Part shown: positions 10,518 to 20,645 of the stretch, in pieces
How the letters are laid out: every line of letters starts with the position of its first letter
Position numbering within the stretch: the first letter of the stretch is position 1
Source of the DNA: Brachycybe producta
Lineage: Eukaryota; Arthropoda; Diplopoda; Playtdesmida; Andrognathidae
DNA: 64,000 nt
Reading direction: 5' to 3'
NCBI GenBank assembly: GCA_036925085.1
Contig: JAUPFP010000050.1
Span: forward strand, 100,001-164,000
Program-made: the position numbers and the translations under genes
Notes under the pieces: model-generated
Databases searched by the model: none
The model's input: only the letters and a program-made list of their open reading frames with translations
What the model was told of the DNA's origin: nothing

Positions 10518-12826
10518 CGTGTTAAGGCTTGTGCAACACGTAGTGATCAATGTAAGTCGGTGTTATGTAGGTTTGGTCGTTGATCTCGCTGTAGATCGCA
10601 GTCTTTCCATCGGCAACCGACACTATCGCACCCTTATACACTGAGTGACGACAGTTTACCTACGTTTAATAAAGATGGTATCGTTGTTTAAGTGGCTGTG
10701 TTGGTGTTGGCGTTGTTCTTCAGTTGGGTGTGACGATCCCAACTGGTACAGTGTGTTTGTAAATTCTTTATTGAGTATCAATTTTGGTAAGATCTCTCTC
10801 TACACGTGGTATTTGGTGACCACGTGGAGGTTATAAGAATCCCCAAAAGTTTCAATGAAGGAACTACAGATGTACAATGCAATTGCGAGCGTGGTACACC
10901 ACCCAATCGAAATTGCACTGTGGAAAGTGAATTAGAGATGAAAGTGTATTGCAGTTGCCTGAAGAAGATGCAAGCAATATGAAGAGTAAAGCTAGAGCGC
11001 GGTGCCCGCACTTTTAGTTTTACTTGGAAACAAGAATGAAGAGTGTGTGTGTAAAGAACACACAAAGAACAAAAAGTTCAAGATGGCTGAACTTTTTAAA
11101 TGCACAAACAAAGGAGAAGTTCAAGATGGCTGAACTTTCCTGAAAGCAAGAGAAGAAAGCTGTTTTACTTGGAAAGTTTAAAACTTAGGTGCGGTGCCCG
11201 CACATCAAAAGTTTTAATTTAGTTTTATTAAAAACAGTAAAACAGTGTAGAAATTGAAGTGTGTCCAACAAGCTAAATGCTTGGTGAACTGGAAGAAATG
11301 TTCAGACTGCAGAAATTTTGAGTCCTCACTGCTGGATGGCTCTGGATGAAAAAGACAGAGTCAGTGCCCAGTGAGGGACTATGTTGAGTAGAATGAAGAA
11401 GTCCGTAGGTGGCGCTGTGGTGGCCACTTCCGGTTCAGTTTATTGCAATGTCCAAAAATTGATGATTGAAAAGTTCCTCCGGGGCACGTTTTTATGGTGG
11501 CCAGGAGAAAGACACAAAAAGAGAAAATTCAAAGAAAAAGAGAAGTTTTCTCTAACAAGAGGAACTCCGCCAGGGGGCGCGTGAGTGCAACCCTCTGGAA
11601 GAGAAGAGAAGAGAAGAGAACACAAAAAGATGAGAGAAGGTACAACAATGAGTCACATGGAGCGAAAAACCGCTCCGTTGGCGCTTTTTGAAGAGTGTCC
11701 GGTCGATCCAAGATGGCGGCCGGGCTTCAGTGCTGTCCAATGGAGAAAGTTCATGTGATGATGCATTGAGGTGATGATGATGAAGAAATTGAAGAACATG
11801 ACTTGGGACATAGAGGGTCCCAAGGGAAACACAAGTGTAAAAACAAAGAACAAAGAAAAAAGGGGGGACAAGAAAGTCCCACGTGGCTAGGAAAAGTGTG
11901 TTCTAAGCTTGTAAGCCCCCTAACAATGAGATAGAGTTAGGGAGAATTTTGCTTGAAAATTAAAGATGAAGAGTGAAGATAATAGGACATTTTAAAAGAC
12001 ACACACGTCCTTTAAAAGCCTATTAATAGATGAATAGATTAGTAGATGAGATTTGTTTGCTCATCTCATAATGAGACTGCAAACTCCTCTCAGAGAGTAA
12101 GAAGAATTTGTTTAAAGTGTTGCCCACGTGGTGTGGGTTTCACTTTGAAAATTAAAGAAGAACAAAGGTGAAAGTGGGTGATGATAATGGAAACATAAAA
12201 TACAAAAACACGGACGGAAACACATGTGTCAAAGAACTACTACCAAGGTGTTGCCCACGTGCTTGATGGATGTCGATGCAGCAGTTCCTTTAACATGTGT
12301 CTCTAAGGACAGGACACAGAATCGCGCGGTCGACACGTGGTGTGTGTAGCCACAAGTCTCTTTCGCGATTCCACAAAAACGGTACCATGCGGTTGGCTTT
12401 GACGTGATCGAGGGCCTCCATACATGGTCCCAACATAAAAAGGCGCCACACGGTTGGCTTTGACGCTATCGAGGGCCTCCATACGTGGTTCCAACACAAA
12501 GGACGCCGCGCGGTTGGCTTTGACGTGATCGAGGGCCTCCATACGCGGTTTTACAAAGGCGCCACGTGGTCGACTTTGACGCTATCGAGGGTCTCCACAC
12601 GTGGTTCCAACACAAAGGACGCCGCGCGGTTGACTTTGACGTGATCGAGGGTCTCCATACGCGGTTTTACAGACAGGCGCCACGCGGTTGACTTTGACGC
12701 TATCGAGGGTCTCCATACGTGGCTCCAACATAGAAAGGACGGACGAAGCCTCGTGAGGCACAGTCACGAGACTTAGGACAAAGGACGGCTTCTGTTTACA
12801 GGTCGGAGAAGGCAGATGGAGCTATA
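10518..12826 (-). other. retrotransposon 5' leader without a gag ORF
   Basis: About 2.3 kb separate the primer binding site from the pol ATG, where Ty3/gypsy elements normally encode gag. No frame longer than about 95 codons exists on either strand. Contents include two copies of the 20-base motif AGTTCAAGATGGCTGAACTT near 11076-11095 and 11118-11137, two GCGGTGCCCGCAC motifs near 11000 and 11192, a short GAAGA run near 11599-11622, and the 60-bp array at 12381-12740. The leader may hold packaging, translation-control or splicing signals. A decayed or deleted gag is possible, but the intact LTRs and pol argue against general decay. Confidence 0.6.
12381..12740. repeat. six-copy ~60-bp tandem array in the leader (dimeric)
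   Basis: A unit containing GGTTGGCTTTGACG, then GTGATCGAGGG or GCTATCGAGGG, then a CATACGNGGTT-type stretch repeats six times. The GGTTGG/GGTCGA anchors are at 12391, 12452, 12512, 12568, 12628 and 12686, giving spacings of 56 to 61 bp. GTGATC and GCTATC variants alternate strictly, so the array is really three copies of a roughly 118-bp dimer. It lies just inside the 5' LTR and primer binding site. Tandem arrays in leaders of gypsy elements can be protein-binding or insulator sites; that role is inference here. Confidence 0.85.
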
Positions 12827-12842
12827 CCCCGCACCTCCACCA
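12827..12842 (-). other. primer binding site, tRNA-Ala-like
   Basis: Two bases inside the 5' LTR the minus strand reads TGGTGGAGGTGCGGGG, the complement of a tRNA 3' end CCCCGCACCTCCACCA. The 12 bases GCACCTCCACCA agree with the acceptor end plus CCA of eukaryotic tRNA-Ala as I remember it; agreement further in is poorer. The position and the TGG start are diagnostic of a primer binding site. The tRNA identity is from memory. Confidence 0.75.
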
Positions 12843-13342
12843 AATGTGAGCTTTTGACATCAACCAATATTTTATTACCAACCTTTAGATGACATTTTCT
12901 ACTTTTCGTTTCTTCTCTGAGCAGTATGACACCTGCACAGAGAAGATCCAAGCTGTAGAGAGAGCTGGATGGAGATAGATTGTAGTCACTCTTCTACATG
13001 GGGGTGAAATCAATGCAGGAGAGTGGCGGCCATCTCTCTCTCTTCCGGTTGATGCTGATATACATCTTCTCCATCGGTATTCCGACTAGAGAAGATGTTG
13101 TAGCTGCTGAGAATCGTATAGCTCCTGCCCTATGAAACCTCCGGCCTCTGAAGAGAAGTTATTTACATAAACATAGAGACAACGCTACTTCTTGTTACAA
13201 CACTTTTATTCATTCCTTGTAAGAAGTACAGATACAAGGGTGAATAGTAATATACTAACTGGAAATCCTCAGGCCCATGATTTGGAATGTATCGCAAAAA
13301 CAGGCAGAGGAAAGAACTTCGGAACAAAGAGGAACATGGTCC

Positions 13343-13349
13343 TTTTATA
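13343..13349 (-). promoter_or_regulatory. LTR TATA box
   Basis: TATAAAA followed by GG on the minus strand lies about 180 bp into the LTR, with the AATAAA a further 135 bp downstream. Transcription would start roughly at 13310-13320. The copy in the 3' LTR is at 3956-3962. Motif and position support it; no start-site data are available. Confidence 0.65.
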
Positions 13350-13350
13350 C

Positions 13351-13391
13351 CTTGGACCTGTGTACACCTGCGAGGTGTAACCAGGTCCAAG
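13351..13391. promoter_or_regulatory. 41-bp dyad upstream of the LTR TATA box
   Basis: CTTGGACCTG at 13351-13360 is the exact inverse of CAGGTCCAAG at 13382-13391. Inside it TACACCT and AGGTGTA pair around a GCG loop, separated from the outer arms by a 2-base mismatch. The dyad sits directly upstream of the TATA box in both LTRs (3964-4004 in the other). It could be a binding site for a dimeric regulator; that is inference. Confidence 0.55.
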
Positions 13392-13622
13392 TGACCATGG
13401 TCCTTTATGTATCAATCCGCCGCTTGGGCATGAGTCAGAAAGGTGAGTCAGAGAGGAGGGAGGGACGGTTGAGAGTTGTTTACCCCCCAGGCTATGGTTT
13501 TGGCGGGATCACGATTTACAGGGTGTTACAAGAGTCAAGTTTCACTTTTTTTTAATTAGTTGTACGAATATCATTTTAAAAAAAAACACGTTTCATTGAA
13601 CGAGGTGTCGCGGCGACCACAT

Positions 13623-13789
13623 TTAAAGAGTTACAATATACAGACCACTTTTTCACCACTTTTTTCGACTGCAAAATAAAGTCAAAGGTTTTTGCAGTGT
13701 ATTTTCTATGGAAAGACTAAAGGTAGTCGGCTTTCGCGACGACACTTTATTTTGCAGTCATAAAGTGGTCAATGTGCCAATGGCCTTAA
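13623..13789. mobile_element. short TTAA-flanked MITE-like repeat, copy 1
   Basis: TTAA at 13623-13626 and 13786-13789 bracket a roughly 160-bp repeat. The ends are imperfect inverted repeats containing CAGACCACTTT and, further in, the exact inverse pair GACTGCAAAATAAAGT / ACTTTATTTTGCAGTC near 13669-13684 and 13744-13759. A related copy lies at 24056-24224. TTAA duplications occur in piggyBac and Kolobok elements; the superfamily is not decided. No coding capacity. Confidence 0.6.
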
Positions 13790-15575
13790 AATGAGAATTT
13801 CAACTATTATTAAAAGAGAGAGGTTGAAACCAAATATTAGAAATAAAGCTATTGATCAGTGATCACAATGGCTAAAATAAGATGAGCCCCCCTCCCATAT
13901 TCAACATTAGTCTAAACATCTACAAATTGAGACACTTTACTATTCCAGTCTCCAAACGAAAAAAAAAAACCGGCTATAAACATACATTAAAGAGGGAATA
14001 CTGAGAATCCCAAATGGCGTGACAAAAATCGATCCCCTCAAATCCAATGGTTGGTTGGTTGGTTGGTTGGTTGCAGCACCATCTTTTAGCTATTACAGAC
14101 AACTATATTTATAGTTTAATGCTAAAGAGGTGATTGCTCTTTTTTTTCTTCTTCAGTATGTATCATACTGTATAAAGTGAGGAGGATCATAGGACTAGAA
14201 GTGTAATGGTGCAGGTCAAAGTGAAAGAACCTTTTTTATTTGACTCTCGCAAACGTGTGTATTAATATAATAATAATAAATCCGCCATACACTACTGCAT
14301 GTAGTATATGCAGTAATAACTGAAAATGCCCCCCCTTTTGCTTGTTGCTAGTTGCCATTATTGTTGATCCTAACCTAACTAATACCCATCCAATCCAAGT
14401 AGTCATATTCCATTGAAGGTAGTAAACACAGAAATGCTTTCAGAAAACACATTGAAACTTTTTTTTGTTGAGAAAAGCATTAAGTACGAAGAAAACATGT
14501 ATGCTAATCATTTGCAACATTGTCAAATACGCATGTGTAGTAAAGTAGTAGTAGCAGTAGTAGTAAAGTAGTAGTAGTAGTACGGAATATTTCATTGTTG
14601 GCTTACCTATGAATTGAACCTTACATTATTGCAATTTCATGAGCTACACCCCCTCCCCCTCCCCAATACATATGTATAGTGAATTAGTCGCAATTTGTAA
14701 AAAGTGTTTTTGTGATGTGACTAAGTTAAGAGAAAATTACCTTAAAACTTAACACATAAAAATATACCCCCCCCCCCCCCCACTGCCACATGGCTTTCTA
14801 AGCTGTTTGCAGGCGTACTGACTGAGTTGAATTGAATTTCGACAATATTGAAAATTAAAAAGCCTAAAGTTCTCAATCTAACAGAAGAGATGGAGAACAC
14901 TGAAATGTGCCCAACAGGCAATTTCATTATAAAAATAGGTAGGTGGTAGAGATCGATAGGTAGAAAAGCATTACCTATAAATTATTACCTTGTAAAACTG
15001 ACCATTGAAAACTCAGTGGATACACACACTCTTAGGTAAATGGAAACCAAGATGATCGTTTCATAAGTTAATAATTCTAATCGCTATTCACATTCGTGTT
15101 GGAAGCAAATAAAAATACACTCCAATTGCTCACCTGGCCAATGTTTACAATGATACCATATATGTATACTTGTATATATATGTATTTCCTAACTGTCAAT
15201 CTTTTGAAATGCATCAAAACATTCAAATGAAATGACTTGTTTTGTTATGAAAACCAATCTATTTGTATCAATCAACTATTCTAGCCATGTTGTTGTAGTT
15301 ACTCGTTTTTGTCCCGATGGCGTCATGGACGCTCAGCGCCATTTGCCATGGTATCAATAATAAATATAATATCACTTCCGTAAATTGATAAACACGATTA
15401 TTCTAATGCATCCTCTAATGTCAATATTGTTAAAGTATGTGTTTTGCACGTGTGATTGACACGATTGTAAATTATGACAAGGGTCAGTACTTCTTTACCG
15501 AAAAGTAATATACTGTATATGACATTCCAATCTATCTCATTAGTGACTTGACATCATGTTGGACCTTTTCATTTG

Positions 15576-15613
<38 letters not shown>

Positions 15614-18191
15614 AATTACAATGCCCACATTTCAGTAACCTCCCTGTCATGAATATTCTGAAAACACACACACACGTGTCTGTTTTAGTACGTGTGCGAG
15701 CTGCTAAAGTGTTCAATTTCACATTTAAGTTTGTTGCAAACATTTCTTCTACTTTCAGTTAAAGTTGAATATAATATTATTAATATACATTAAATGCAAT
15801 AAGACAATTTAAAGATTTATATGTGTCTTGAGACTTGGTTTGAAGGCCATGAAAATACCTCTTTCAAATGGCGGGTAGGCGGCCTATACAGTGTGCTAAC
15901 ATTTAATTACATTGACTGGCAACTATTGCAATAACAACATTTTTTCGTCAAAAAGAAATGGACTCAATCAGAAGAAAAAAAATAAAAAGGGGAGAGGGGG
16001 GGGGGAAGGGTGCAGATAACCATAACGAAAAAAAAAAGGTTCTTCAAGTTGTACTTACTGCACATTGTACATAATAAAATATTTATGATGCTAATAAAGA
16101 GAGTCCGTGGACAATGAATGTTCTTCAGTTTGTTTCTAAATGTACAAAATCCCACCCCCATTTCCCACCTTCCCAAGAGGCATGTTCGGAATTTTCAAAC
16201 AGAGAAATTGCTAATAAATTTTAAATTTCACCAACAACATTTTCTTCTTTTCTTATTCGAATTCTATTTCTACCTGAATGGAGGAATATTACATCTGGTA
16301 TAGAGTATCAAGTGCCGAGTAAAGTGTGTTACACACACAGAAGGGAATTTCATTGAAATTGTTAAAATTACTTGTAAAACATTAAAAAGTGAGCGAAACA
16401 AGAAGAAGAGAAAATGGACAAATTACAAATCTGTACGTTTCATAGAAAAACAAATGTGTTTGTGATTCTTCACATACCAAATGTCGACAATTAAATTTTT
16501 CGGTTAGGCTCTGATTCAAATTCTACTTAAGAATTTAAAGGTTAGTAAGACTTGTTTTTTAAAGTGGTAGTCACAGTAAGTAAAGTATGGCAACTATTAT
16601 TGCCCATTTGTCACCTTCTGTCACTTGAGGGATGGGTCACAACGTTATTTTGCGCCTGACCCTAACAACAACGTGTCTGTCAATCAACAAGAAATTGTCA
16701 TTTTTTGGTAAAAAAAAAAAAATCAACGAGAACATAATTTTTTTATTAACATTTTAGACAAAAGGAAAAAGTTGTCACTGAACATGTAATAATAGAAGCA
16801 TCATATCCATCTCCTGATAGAATTATCGATTTCTTTAACCATTTTTTATCAAGGATCCTAATGCAAAGAGACTAATTTTAGTAGTAACAGTAGTAGTATA
16901 GAAAGATGATGATGATGATAGCCATACTTGTACATATATCACTTTACCAGTTGCATATATTTCACACAAGTGTGAAATAAATATTGGGGTGTGGTCTTTT
17001 TCAATTATCGTCTGTACAAAATTAATTGGATTGGTAATGATGATGATAGTGACGGCGGCCCCACACCCACCAAATGCACACCTATCTACAGGTGTCAAAT
17101 AAGCTACCAGTATTTAGATTCATTTACTTTGTATATTATTAAATATATACTGTGGGTATAACTTATACGAAAAATGTCAAAAATGTTCAATTCGAGATGA
17201 AGAATGCTGCAGTTGATGAGAATTATGGCGTTTGTCAGCTAAATATAAAATAATATGCGCTTCTTTTCTTCTTATTTTAATGCATTAACAGACATATAAA
17301 AATTACTAAATACAAATAAAAATTTAAAATTCACCTCACCGTAATGAAACCCAAGTGTTTGTTGTCTGTTTTGTTTTTTATTCTGTTCGTTGACAGACTC
17401 AATTATTTGATCAGAAAACGCTGAAATGAAAGTGTCGAGATTCGAGAAGATACGACTAAAGAAAATGCAACATTGAAGTCCAGTGGGTCTCGACGTGTCA
17501 ACCAACGCACCTTCTTATTTTGAAGCCAATAGAGATGCCTGTTCAGGCAGTAGCAAGTAAACTGGTTGCCGTAATAGGTAGAAAATTTTCAGTAATAATG
17601 CTTTTTCAGCAATATTCCTGTTTGTAAAACATTTCATCGCATTTAGAAAATGACTTTCAAATATTTGTATCGTATTTGGGCATCTTTTTACCTTCGTAAA
17701 CTTTTTATTTCGGAAGTTGTTTTTTTTTTCTTCTTCTTCAAATTAAATAAATTCCAGATTTTTTTAATTTCTGCTAATTGAGAAACAACATTTAGGAAGG
17801 TGATTTTCCACTGTCTTAAACATCCCAAGAGAACAAAACTATGAAAAAGATAAAAGTGAAACAGCGTGATCTCGTATTTACCTGCTGAAAACGCAGAATC
17901 ACATCAATATTTTATTCACAGAGATGTCTTACCAAATATTATTATAGTCATAAATTTTACTGTATTAGTAGTAAAATGAAACAGATTTAATCATAGTTAC
18001 AACAGCAGTAAAGTCAGTAGAATTTGAAACTGTTCCTATTTTTGATATACAGTAAGTAGCTGCAGCAACATGAATGGTGGAGAAACAGATTTTCCAACTG
18101 AAATTGTTGCTACAAAATGGACAAAAACGTGGTGGAATTTCATTTGTACCATAAAAATCAAACGTTCATTGTAAACAATCACGAATAAAAT
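13790..18191. other. non-coding spacer
   Basis: No gene is supported. Simple repeats: (GGTT)n at 14049-14073, TAG triplets near 14537-14582, a C run at 14767-14781, (CT)n at 15581-15609, and GATGAT near 16906-16919. The rest is AT-rich unique-looking sequence with only short random frames. Confidence 0.55.
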
Positions 18192-18199
18192 TCAGTTCC

Positions 18200-18785
18200 G
18201 GGGCGACTGAATAAGTGCCAAATTGAACAAACGCCAAACTGAATAAGCGCCAAATGGACAAACGCCAAACTGAATAACCGCCAAATTTTTGGCTTTTATT
18301 CAGTTTGGCGTTTCTTCCATTTGGCGCTTATTCAGTTTGGCGTTTGTTCCATTTGGCGCTTATTCAGTTTGGCGTTTGTTCCATTTGGCGCTTATTCAGT
18401 TTGGCGTTTGTTCCATTTAGCGTTTATTCAGTTTGGCGGTTATTCAGGTTTTTTGTAAATTCTGATGGTCCAAATATTGTGAACTTTTATAGACGTCAGA
18501 CTGTGCAGATTTACAAACAGAACACGCTAACCTAACCTAACCAATCCTAACCTAACCAAACCTAACCAAACCTAACCTAATCTAACAATGTGCTTATCAC
18601 ATTTTGGCGGTTATTCAGTTTGGCACTTGTTCAGTTTGGCGTTTGTTCCATTTGGCGCTTATTCAGTTTGGCGTTTGTTCCATTTGGCTTTTATTCCGTT
18701 TGGCGTTTGTTCAGATTGGCATTTGTTCAGATTGGCGTTTGTTCAATTTGGCGCTTATTCAATTTGGCGCTTGATCAGCGCCACC
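18200..18785 (+). mobile_element. non-autonomous DNA element with 16-bp arrays and telomere-like core, copy 1
   Basis: The 586-bp element has a perfect 8-bp target duplication TCAGTTCC (18192-18199 and 18786-18793). The left end is GGGGCGACTGAATAAGTGCC; the right end reads inward as GGTGGCGCTGATCAAGCGCC, an imperfect inverted repeat. Most of its length is a 16-bp unit of the type GCGCCAAACTGAATAA or ACGCCAAATGGAACAA, present in opposite orientations and so foldback-prone. The centre is about 80 bp of unique sequence (18449-18533) plus a degenerate (CCTAA)n array (18530-18587). A full copy in the opposite orientation lies at 56999-57603. The open frames here only translate the array. An 8-bp duplication fits hAT, P or Merlin superfamilies; which one is undecided. 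Confidence 0.85.
18530..18587. repeat. degenerate (CCTAA)n array inside the element
   Basis: A run of CTAAC/CCTAA pentamers with variants such as CCAAT and CCAAA matches the arthropod-type telomere repeat TTAGG on the complementary strand. It is interstitial and forms the centre of the transposon, and it is also present in the copy at 56999-57603, so it moves with the element. Confidence 0.75.
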
Positions 18786-18907
18786 TCAGTTCCTCCGAAT
18801 GTGAAGGAACTCACAAAATTACATATAGCATTTGTAATCATTGGGTGTTGATTTTGGCACAAAGAAAATGCTTCAAAAATGCCATCAAAGTCCATCAACT
18901 ATTAAAA

Positions 18908-19669
18908 TGGTTGGGGGTCACTACAGCTACCAAGCGCTACTAGGGGGAGAACAGCTACCAAAAAAATTAATAGACCTTTTGTTCATCAAAAGGGTCACTA
19001 CAGCTACCAAAAAATAGGGGGACAAAATATAGACCTTTTTTATCACTTTCTCCTCACTACAGCTAAAAAAATAACCCTTTCTTTCTAAAATAACCGAACC
19101 TTACCTAATAAAACCTTACCGAACCTTACCTAATAAAACCTTACCGAACCTTACCTAATAAAACCTTACCGAACCTTACCTAACCGAACCTTAACGATCC
19201 TAACCAAACCTAACCGATCCTAACCAAACCTAACCGATCCTAACCAAACCTAACCGATCCTAACCAAACCTAACCAAACCTAACCGAACCTTACCGATCC
19301 TAACCGAACCTAATCGAACATAATGAAACCTAATCGAACATAATGAAACCTAATCGAACATAATGAAACCTAATCGAACATAATGAAACCTAACTGAACC
19401 GAATGTAATCTAAACTAACCGTATTGATAAATAAAAAGGCCTATATTTTTTGGTAGCTGTAGTGACCCTCGGTAGCTGTAGTGACCCTTTTGATGAAAAA
19501 AAGGTCTATATTTTCTTTTTGGTAGCTGTAGTGACCCTGGTGGCTGTAGTGAGCCTGGTAGCTGTAGTGACCCTGGTGGCTGTAGTCAGCCTGGTAGCTG
19601 TAGTGACCCAGTTAGCTGTAGTCAGCCTGGTAGCTGTAGTGACCCAGTTAGCTGTAGTGAGCCAGTCCC
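18908..19669. mobile_element. second array-built element with telomere-like core
   Basis: The left side carries GGTCACTACAGCTACC motifs and the right side an 18-bp tandem array of the type GGTAGCTGTAGTGACCCT in the inverse orientation (about 19450-19665), so the ends are inverted. Candidate 7-bp direct repeats ATTAAAA flank it at 18901-18907 and 19670-19676; this is weaker evidence than for its neighbour because AT-rich heptamers recur by chance. The centre (about 19075-19420) is a long degenerate CCTAA-type array. Its sequence differs from the neighbour at 18200-18785, but the plan is the same. No transposase frame. Confidence 0.6.
19075..19420. repeat. higher-order telomere-like array
   Basis: Three successive blocks are all built from 5-base CCTAA/CCTTA-like units: about three copies of a 25-bp unit (AACCTTACCTAATAAAACCTTACCG-like, 19088-19180), about four copies of a 20-bp unit TAACCGATCCTAACCAAACC (19190-19290), and four copies of TAATCGAACATAATGAAACC (about 19311-19390). 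Periods that are multiples of five suggest growth from a (CCTAA)n seed. Confidence 0.75.
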
Positions 19670-19676
19670 ATTAAAA

Positions 19677-20592
19677 CTTATTATATATAATCAACTGATG
19701 TAAAAAAAAGTTTATTTGGCATAAAGATCCGTTGTTGCCTGTCCCCTATATGCCAATTCACACAAACTGTTTTTAGTGATTATAGTAAAATGATTGTCAG
19801 CCAAGAAAACCTCAAAACAGTTTGACACCCAGAAAAAAAAACCCTAAAGATTTGCTTTTTCTCTGATCGTTATTCCGGGGTAATGGTTAACAATGGGGAT
19901 ATTACAACAACACAATGACAGCAGGGAGAAAGAAAAAAAAACAAAGGCAAAGAAAAATAGAAACGAAAAAGCGTTTTTTTTTTCTTTTTCACAACACAAT
20001 GTGAAATAACTGAAGATAATAATCGGTGACATTTTACTCAACCGATTGGTTTTTCTTTACGAGAGATAATCTTCTCCTCATCCTTCCATCCCCATTTAAG
20101 CCCAGGCGTAAAAAAATGCCAAAAGAAAAAACTCAAAAAAAAAATGTACACGAAGAACGTAGTAAACAAACACAATTACTAAAGTACTACTACCAACACT
20201 ACTACCATTACTAGAAATCCTAAGTAGTAACTTGTCAAATCAACACTTAATGTGATTGTGTACACAGACACACAGTAACTGACATCAAACTTAACAAACA
20301 TCAGCGGAAAACACTTTTATGCCAAATTTAATGGCAACATCACACGAAAGATTTACGCAATTATCATCATTTTCCTTCTCTGTCAGATTTAATTTTTTAA
20401 TTAGAATTTAAAAAAAAAATAAAATGAAATTTCAGTTACTGACTTAATGATTGCTAAGTCAAAGCCAGAGCGAAACTCAGCAACATGAAAACTTGTATGA
20501 AAAAAGAGATTTGCTTAGTTTATAGCACTTGCTTTAACTTAGCAATCATTAATAATTTTACAACCGCTAAACCTGGCGATTTATTGGTATCG

Positions 20593-20645
<53 letters not shown>

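Larger units (their letters stand above)
3458..13530 (-). mobile_element. complete Ty3/gypsy LTR retrotransposon
   Basis: A 10,073-bp element is bounded by two 686-bp direct LTRs that begin TGTAACACCC and end CTCACA when read on the minus strand. It is flanked by a 4-bp target duplication AGAG at 3454-3457 and 13531-13534, the size usual for Ty3/gypsy integrases. The LTRs differ at a single base (G at 3609, A at 12996), so the insertion is recent. The order on the minus strand is 5' LTR, primer binding site, a 2.3-kb leader with a 60-bp tandem array, pol (protease-RT-RNase H-integrase), an unidentified second ORF, a weak purine tract and the 3' LTR. The protease-RT-RNase H-integrase order and DD35E integrase place it in Ty3/gypsy (Metaviridae); I see no chromodomain. 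No gag capsid region is recognised in the usual place. Confidence 0.96.
12845..13530 (-). repeat. 5' LTR
   Basis: The 686-bp upstream LTR on the minus strand is identical to 3458-4143 except for A at 12996. It contains the promoter-like TATAAAA at 13343-13349, a large dyad at 13351-13391 just upstream of it, and AATAAA at 13205-13210. It is followed inward by the primer binding site after a 2-base spacer. Confidence 0.96.

Noticed and set aside
10518..10550. Longer start for pol using a non-ATG codon at 10550
   Set aside because: The codon reads TTG on the minus strand; the ATG at 10517 has good context and costs only 11 residues.
18305..18943. Frames of 76-117 codons with repeated FGV-CSIWRLF-type motifs, also at 56948-57720
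   Set aside because: They are translations of the 16-bp DNA repeat inside the transposon and appear in several frames and on both strands.
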